Virus record (IMG/VR): IMGVR_UViG_3300025728_000009
Location: 1-64,000 of that record
Direction: 5' to 3' (one strand)
From: a virus
DNA length: 64,000 bases
Every line of letters starts with the position of its first letter. The stretch's first letter is position 1. The position numbers and the translations under genes are program-made. Below the pieces are notes generated by a model. It was not told the DNA's origin, searched no databases, and saw nothing but the letters and a program-made list of their open reading frames with translations. Positions 63,419-64,000 of the stretch are shown piece by piece.

Positions 63419-64000
63419 TTACCACCTAATAATCACAAGACCGTTTTTACCAGCGCCACCAGCAGCACCGCCTGTACCACCACTACCACCGCATCCAAAA
63501 CCGGTTGCGACAAGACCTGTGAGAGTTCCACCTTCTACTGAGGCACCGCCGCCATCACCACCACCTTTACCGCTGATAGTTGTAGTGGTGAAAGTTGCTC
63601 GTTGGAAGCCCGGACCTTTGGTGTCGTTAACATCACCACCAATACCGACACCACCATCACCACGATCTTGTCCAGATGCAGAAGTGGCCCCAAGACCACC
63701 AGTAGCACTACAGAAAGCACCAAAAGAAGAGTTACCACCAGATTGTGCAGGAGTTCCCCCACCAACTGTCGCTCCATTACCACCAGCACCAACTGTCACT
63801 GAAACGGATGTTACTCCAGTAAGATCTTGTAGTTTTGTGGCAATGCCGCCTGCACCACCACCACCACCTGCTGTAGCGTTTGAACCACCACCAGCACCGC
63901 CTGCAAGTACATACACCTCTGCTTTTTTAAGGCCAAGTTTGAGGATAGAAGGAACAGTCCAACTTGAAACACCTGCTGTAGAAAAGACAACAAGGCCCGG
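63419..64000 (-). CDS. Glycine-rich tail fibre protein, 3' part only
   Basis: The frame is open from 64000 to 63419: 193 visible residues, 5' end outside the window. It begins (in frame) with VSSWTVPSILKLGLKKAEVY then long glycine stretches (GGAGGGSNATAGGGGGAGG) and ends GLVIIRW. This is the glycine-rich fibre tip found in many phages, often the site of host-range change. Confidence 0.85.
   Translation of the reverse strand, partial: PGLVVFSTAGVSSWTVPSILKLGLKKAEVYVLAGGAGGGSNATAGGGGGAGGIATKLQDLTGVTSVSVTVGAGGNGATVGGGTPAQSGGNSSFGAFCSATGGLGATSASGQDRGDGGVGIGGDVNDTKGPGFQRATFTTTTISGKGGGDGGGASVEGGTLTGLVATGFGCGGSGGTGGAAGGAGKNGLVIIRW

Noticed and set aside
63535-63792. Val/Leu-rich 85-codon frame opposite or within the glycine-rich fibre
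   Set aside because: Out-of-frame reading of glycine codons; not a membrane protein gene.

Overview
The window is part of a virulent tailed double-stranded DNA phage of a Gram-negative bacterium. Evidence is the dense packing of tiny genes joined by ATGA or TAATG overlaps, a phage replisome, a lysis cassette with an overlapping Rz/Rz1-type spanin pair (which implies an outer membrane), and tail fibre genes. No rRNA, tRNA, integrase or repressor gene was recognised. By eye the DNA is AT-rich. The best host clue is a gene at 12750-13568 that closely resembles the intracellular medium-chain-length polyhydroxyalkanoate depolymerase PhaZ of Pseudomonas, so a Pseudomonas-type host is inferred, not proven.

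Layout. (1) 1-2113, minus strand: a 10-base tandem repeat at the edge, small genes, and a 452-residue protein with polymerase-like motifs. (2) 2435-16218, plus strand: about forty genes, mostly small and unknown, including PhoH-like ATPase, ClpP-like protease, dCMP deaminase, ATP-dependent DNA ligase, the PhaZ-like depolymerase and two homing-type endonucleases. (3) 16219-16954: non-coding DNA between convergent operons, with terminators, a short tandem repeat and a foldable segment. (4) 16955-35806, minus strand: an accessory region of about sixty-five small genes cut into short operons, each with a sigma70-like promoter. At three places the -35 box lies in the loop of the terminator of the gene before it. 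The region holds two homing-type endonucleases and about 550 bases of structured non-coding DNA (34310-34865). (5) 36002-57928, plus strand: replication and nucleotide metabolism: primase-helicase, family A DNA polymerase, single-strand binding protein, flap-type 5' exonuclease, DEDD exonuclease, HNH nuclease, dATP/dGTP diphosphohydrolase-like and MazG-like pyrophosphatases, ThyX, class Ia ribonucleotide reductase NrdA/NrdB, and an Rnl2-type RNA ligase split by an intein with a LAGLIDADG endonuclease. (6) 57949-64000, minus strand: spanins, holin, endolysin and membrane proteins interleaved with tail fibre, tailspike, fibre assembly and glycine-rich fibre genes; the last runs off the window.

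How the parts work together. NrdA/NrdB, dCMP deaminase and ThyX supply dNTPs and dTMP; the two pyrophosphatases trim the pool. Helicase-primase, polymerase, SSB, exonucleases and ligases copy and process the genome. The promoter-rich minus-strand region looks like host-takeover genes read by host RNA polymerase. The depolymerase could release carbon and reducing power from host storage granules. At least six homing-type endonuclease genes plus the intein show heavy invasion by selfish elements, and two of the insertions left visible duplications of flanking sequence.
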